This document shows positions 62,349-64,000 of a stretch of 64,000 nucleotides of DNA, piece by piece. Position numbers and translations under genes: made by a program. Under the pieces are notes generated by a model, which saw only the letters and a program-made list of their open reading frames with translations, was not told the DNA's origin and made no database searches. This DNA is from Streptomyces sp. NBC_01241 (lineage in GTDB: Bacteria > Actinomycetota > Actinomycetes > Streptomycetales > Streptomycetaceae): assembly GCF_041435435.1 (NCBI RefSeq), contig NZ_CP108494.1, positions 2,948,501 through 3,012,500 on the forward strand. The letters run 5' to 3'. Within the stretch, counting starts at the first letter, position 1. The number at the start of each line of letters is the position of its first letter.

Positions 62349-63488
62349 TCAGGCCGTGGGCAGCCCGTACGCGTCCGCGATCAGCTCGTAGCTGCGCAGC
62401 CGGGCCTCGCCGCCGTGGGCGTTGGCGGTGATCATCAGTTCGTCGGCGCCGGTGCGCTTGGCCAGGTCGTCGAGGCCCGTACGGACCTCGTCCGCCGTGC
62501 CGTGGACGATGTTGACCAGCCAGCTGTCGACGAACTCGCGCTCCATGGGGCTGAAGGTGTACGCCTCCGCCTCCTCGGGTGTCGGGACCAGGCCGGGCCG
62601 GCCGGTGCGCAGGCGGACCATGGACAGGGCGCCGGAGAGAACCTGGCGGCGGGCCTCGCGCTCGTCGTCGGCGGCCAGGGCCGAGACACCGATCAGGGCG
62701 TACGGGGCGTCGAGCACCGCGGACGGCCGGAACGACTCCCGGTACAGGTCGAGGGCCGGCACGGTGTTCTGGGCCGAGAAGTGGTGGGCGAAGGCGAACG
62801 GCAGCCCGAGCACGCCGGCCAGCCGGGCGCTGAAGCCGGAGGAGCCGAGCAGCCAGATCGGCGGCCGGGCCGCCGACTGGACGCCGCCCTCGGCGGTGGC
62901 CTGGACCGGGCCGGGGACCGCGTGGATACGGGCGTAGTGGTGGCCGTCGGGGAAGTCGTCGTCCAGGAACCGGGTCAGCTCGGCGAGCTGCTGCGGAAAG
63001 TCTTCGGCGCCTTCGCCCAGCCGGTCCGTGCGGCGCAGGGCGGCCGCCGTCGCACCGTCGGTGCCGGGGGCGCGCCCGAGGCCGAGGTCGATGCGGCCGG
63101 GGGCCATGGCCTCCAGGGTGCCGAACTGTTCGGCGATGACGAGCGGTGCGTGGTTGGGCAGCATCACGCCGCCGGAACCGAGCCGGATGCGCTCGGTGTG
63201 CGCGGCGAGGTGGGCCAGGATCACGGCCGGTGAGGAGGAGGCGACGCCCGGCATGGAGTGGTGTTCGGCGACCCAGTAGCGGTGGAATCCGCGGCGCTCG
63301 GCGAGCCGGGCGATGTCCACGCTCGTGCGCAGGGCCTGGGTGGCGGTGCGGCCCTGGCCCACGGTCACCAGGTCCAGCACGGAGAGCGGAACGGTGGCCG
63401 TCCCCTCCGCCTTGCCTCGGATCTCGTCGCCTCGGATCTCGTCGGCTCGAATCTCGTCCACGTCCTGGCCCTCTCCGGTGATGCGCAT
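62349..63488 (-). CDS. Luciferase-like (LLM) flavin-dependent monooxygenase
   Basis: A 379-residue FMN/F420-type oxidoreductase of the bacterial luciferase-like family, group typified by E. coli YhbW. It contains RRGFHRYWVAEHHSMPGVASSSP, IRLGSGGVMLPNHAPLVIAEQFGTLEAMAPGRIDLGLGRAPGTD and IWLLGSSGFSARLAGVLGLPFAFAHHFS. The first 25 residues are unusual, with DEIRA-DEIRG-DEIRG in tandem, from a 15-bp DNA repeat. The start at ATG 63488 has no clear ribosome site. Substrate is unknown. Confidence 0.85.
   Translation of the reverse strand: MRITGEGQDVDEIRADEIRGDEIRGKAEGTATVPLSVLDLVTVGQGRTATQALRTSVDIARLAERRGFHRYWVAEHHSMPGVASSSPAVILAHLAAHTERIRLGSGGVMLPNHAPLVIAEQFGTLEAMAPGRIDLGLGRAPGTDGATAAALRRTDRLGEGAEDFPQQLAELTRFLDDDFPDGHHYARIHAVPGPVQATAEGGVQSAARPPIWLLGSSGFSARLAGVLGLPFAFAHHFSAQNTVPALDLYRESFRPSAVLDAPYALIGVSALAADDEREARRQVLSGALSMVRLRTGRPGLVPTPEEAEAYTFSPMEREFVDSWLVNIVHGTADEVRTGLDDLAKRTGADELMITANAHGGEARLRSYELIADAYGLPTA
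63415..63459. repeat. Three tandem 15-bp units in the LLM gene start
   Basis: CCTCGGATCTCGTCG occurs twice exactly, then GCTCGAATCTCGTCC. On the minus strand it codes for the repeated pentapeptide DEIR(A/G) near the N-terminus of the LLM protein. The length change is in frame. Confidence 0.85.
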
Positions 63489-63536
63489 GCGTGCGGCTCA
63501 TACGTCCGGAACAGCCCAACAGGAGGTGGTCTCCGG

Positions 63537-64000
63537 TTATTCCCCCCAGCGGCCGGGCCGGCCCTTCTTTCCGCTCCGCGCCCACGCCCGGCCCTCGCCC
63601 CATTGGGCTACCGGGGCCGGGGGTGCCTCGCGCTCGGCGAAGATCTTGCCGAGCCTCGGGGACCAGGCCCGGCGGTCCGCCAGCCGCAGTCCTTCCCGGA
63701 CCGTCACCTGGTTTCCGGTGAGGACCGGCTTGCCGAGGAGTTCCTCCAGCTCCGCCAGGTGCGTGACGGTGTGCAGGGCCGTGTCGGGCAGCAGCATCAC
63801 TTCCGCCTCCGGGCGGTCCGCGGCCCGGACGAGTTCCCGCACCTCGTCCGGGCCCCAGGCGGCGGCCTCGGCGGCGGAGCCCAGGCGGGCGGCGTGGGTG
63901 GCGACGACCTCGATCCCCGCGGAGTGCAGGAAGGCGGTGAACAGTGCGGCGATGCCCTCGGGATAGGTCGCGGCGACCGCGACGCGGGTGGCGTCCAGCT
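63537..64000 (-). CDS. Asp/Glu racemase or maleate isomerase family protein, 3' part (5' end outside window)
   Basis: The frame is open to the window end. The visible 154 residues read LDATRVAVAATYPEGIAALF, FLHSAGIEVVATHAARLG, EVRELVRAADRPEAEVMLLPDTALHTVTHLAELEELLGKPVLTGNQVTVREGL. This is the second half of the aspartate/glutamate-racemase superfamily branch of maleate cis-trans isomerases and arylmalonate decarboxylases. In that branch a Cys is usual near the position of PDTALHTV; here the stretch has Asp-Thr-Ala and no Cys, so the exact reaction is doubtful. The C-terminal 30 residues are Arg/Gly-rich. Confidence 0.7.
   Translation of the reverse strand, partial: LDATRVAVAATYPEGIAALFTAFLHSAGIEVVATHAARLGSAAEAAAWGPDEVRELVRAADRPEAEVMLLPDTALHTVTHLAELEELLGKPVLTGNQVTVREGLRLADRRAWSPRLGKIFAEREAPPAPVAQWGEGRAWARSGKKGRPGRWGE

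Overview
This window is high-GC DNA with the codon use, GTG/TTG starts, short 1-10 bp gene overlaps and gene content of a Streptomyces chromosome. Much of it matches, from memory, the order around SCO2770-SCO2817 of S. coelicolor: leucine-catabolism carboxylase cluster, desferrioxamine genes, a beta-N-acetylhexosaminidase, glmS, adpA, orn, tRNA-His, the ceb cellobiose locus and a c-di-GMP enzyme of the CdgA type. It looks like a core-chromosome segment with several accessory insertions between conserved blocks.

Layout. 1-1.4 kb: end of a YVTN beta-propeller protein and a secreted alpha/beta hydrolase. 1.6-4.6 kb: an LCAD-like acyl-CoA dehydrogenase, an acyl-CoA thioesterase II carrying an in-frame repeat insertion, and a convergent conserved protein. 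4.6-7.8 kb: an envelope-glycosylation pair (GT2-GtrA fusion plus a polytopic membrane protein). 7.9-14.5 kb: a TetR regulator divergent from a leucine/isovalerate operon (carboxyltransferase, biotin carboxylase, HMG-CoA lyase, acyl-CoA dehydrogenase), with two palindromic operators between them. 14.5-20.7 kb: variable stretch with an acetyltransferase, ACC deaminase and its GntR regulator, three decayed gene fragments and a secreted propeller/Ig-like protein. 20.7-26.9 kb: siderophore-interacting protein and desABCD, each unit behind an iron box. No desE-type receptor gene lies in the window.

26.9-35.4 kb: secreted hexosaminidase with a DasR-like site, a small unknown gene, glmS, a GPR1/FUN34/YaaH-type membrane protein, a universal stress protein, then adpA (with a TTA codon) and orn. 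35.4-41.1 kb: tRNA-His followed by an apparent island: a phage-type small protein, an intact tnpB element without tnpA, and a three-gene oxidoreductase/NMT1-like operon whose last gene runs into the tnpB element's end. 41.1-47.6 kb: cebR, bglC, cebG, cebF, cebE with three CebR palindromes. 47.9-53.2 kb: a sigma-factor-like remnant, a spermidine-synthase-like protein, an unknown gene, an NsdA-like regulator, a histidine phosphatase and a PAP2 membrane protein.

53.1-58.7 kb holds what I consider the most interesting system: a tightly overlapping operon of an iron-sulphur PD-(D/E)XK (Cas4/RecB-like) nuclease, a large protein of unknown fold and an Upf1/Dna2-like SF1 helicase. A small conserved gene, a degenerate primase/polymerase-like gene and tRNA-Lys follow. 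The nuclease plus helicase together reproduce the domain set of eukaryotic Dna2, split over separate genes. 58.7-64 kb: secreted M6-type metalloprotease, a PAS-GGDEF-EAL protein (cdgA), a luciferase-like monooxygenase and the end of an Asp/Glu-racemase/maleate-isomerase family gene that runs off the window.
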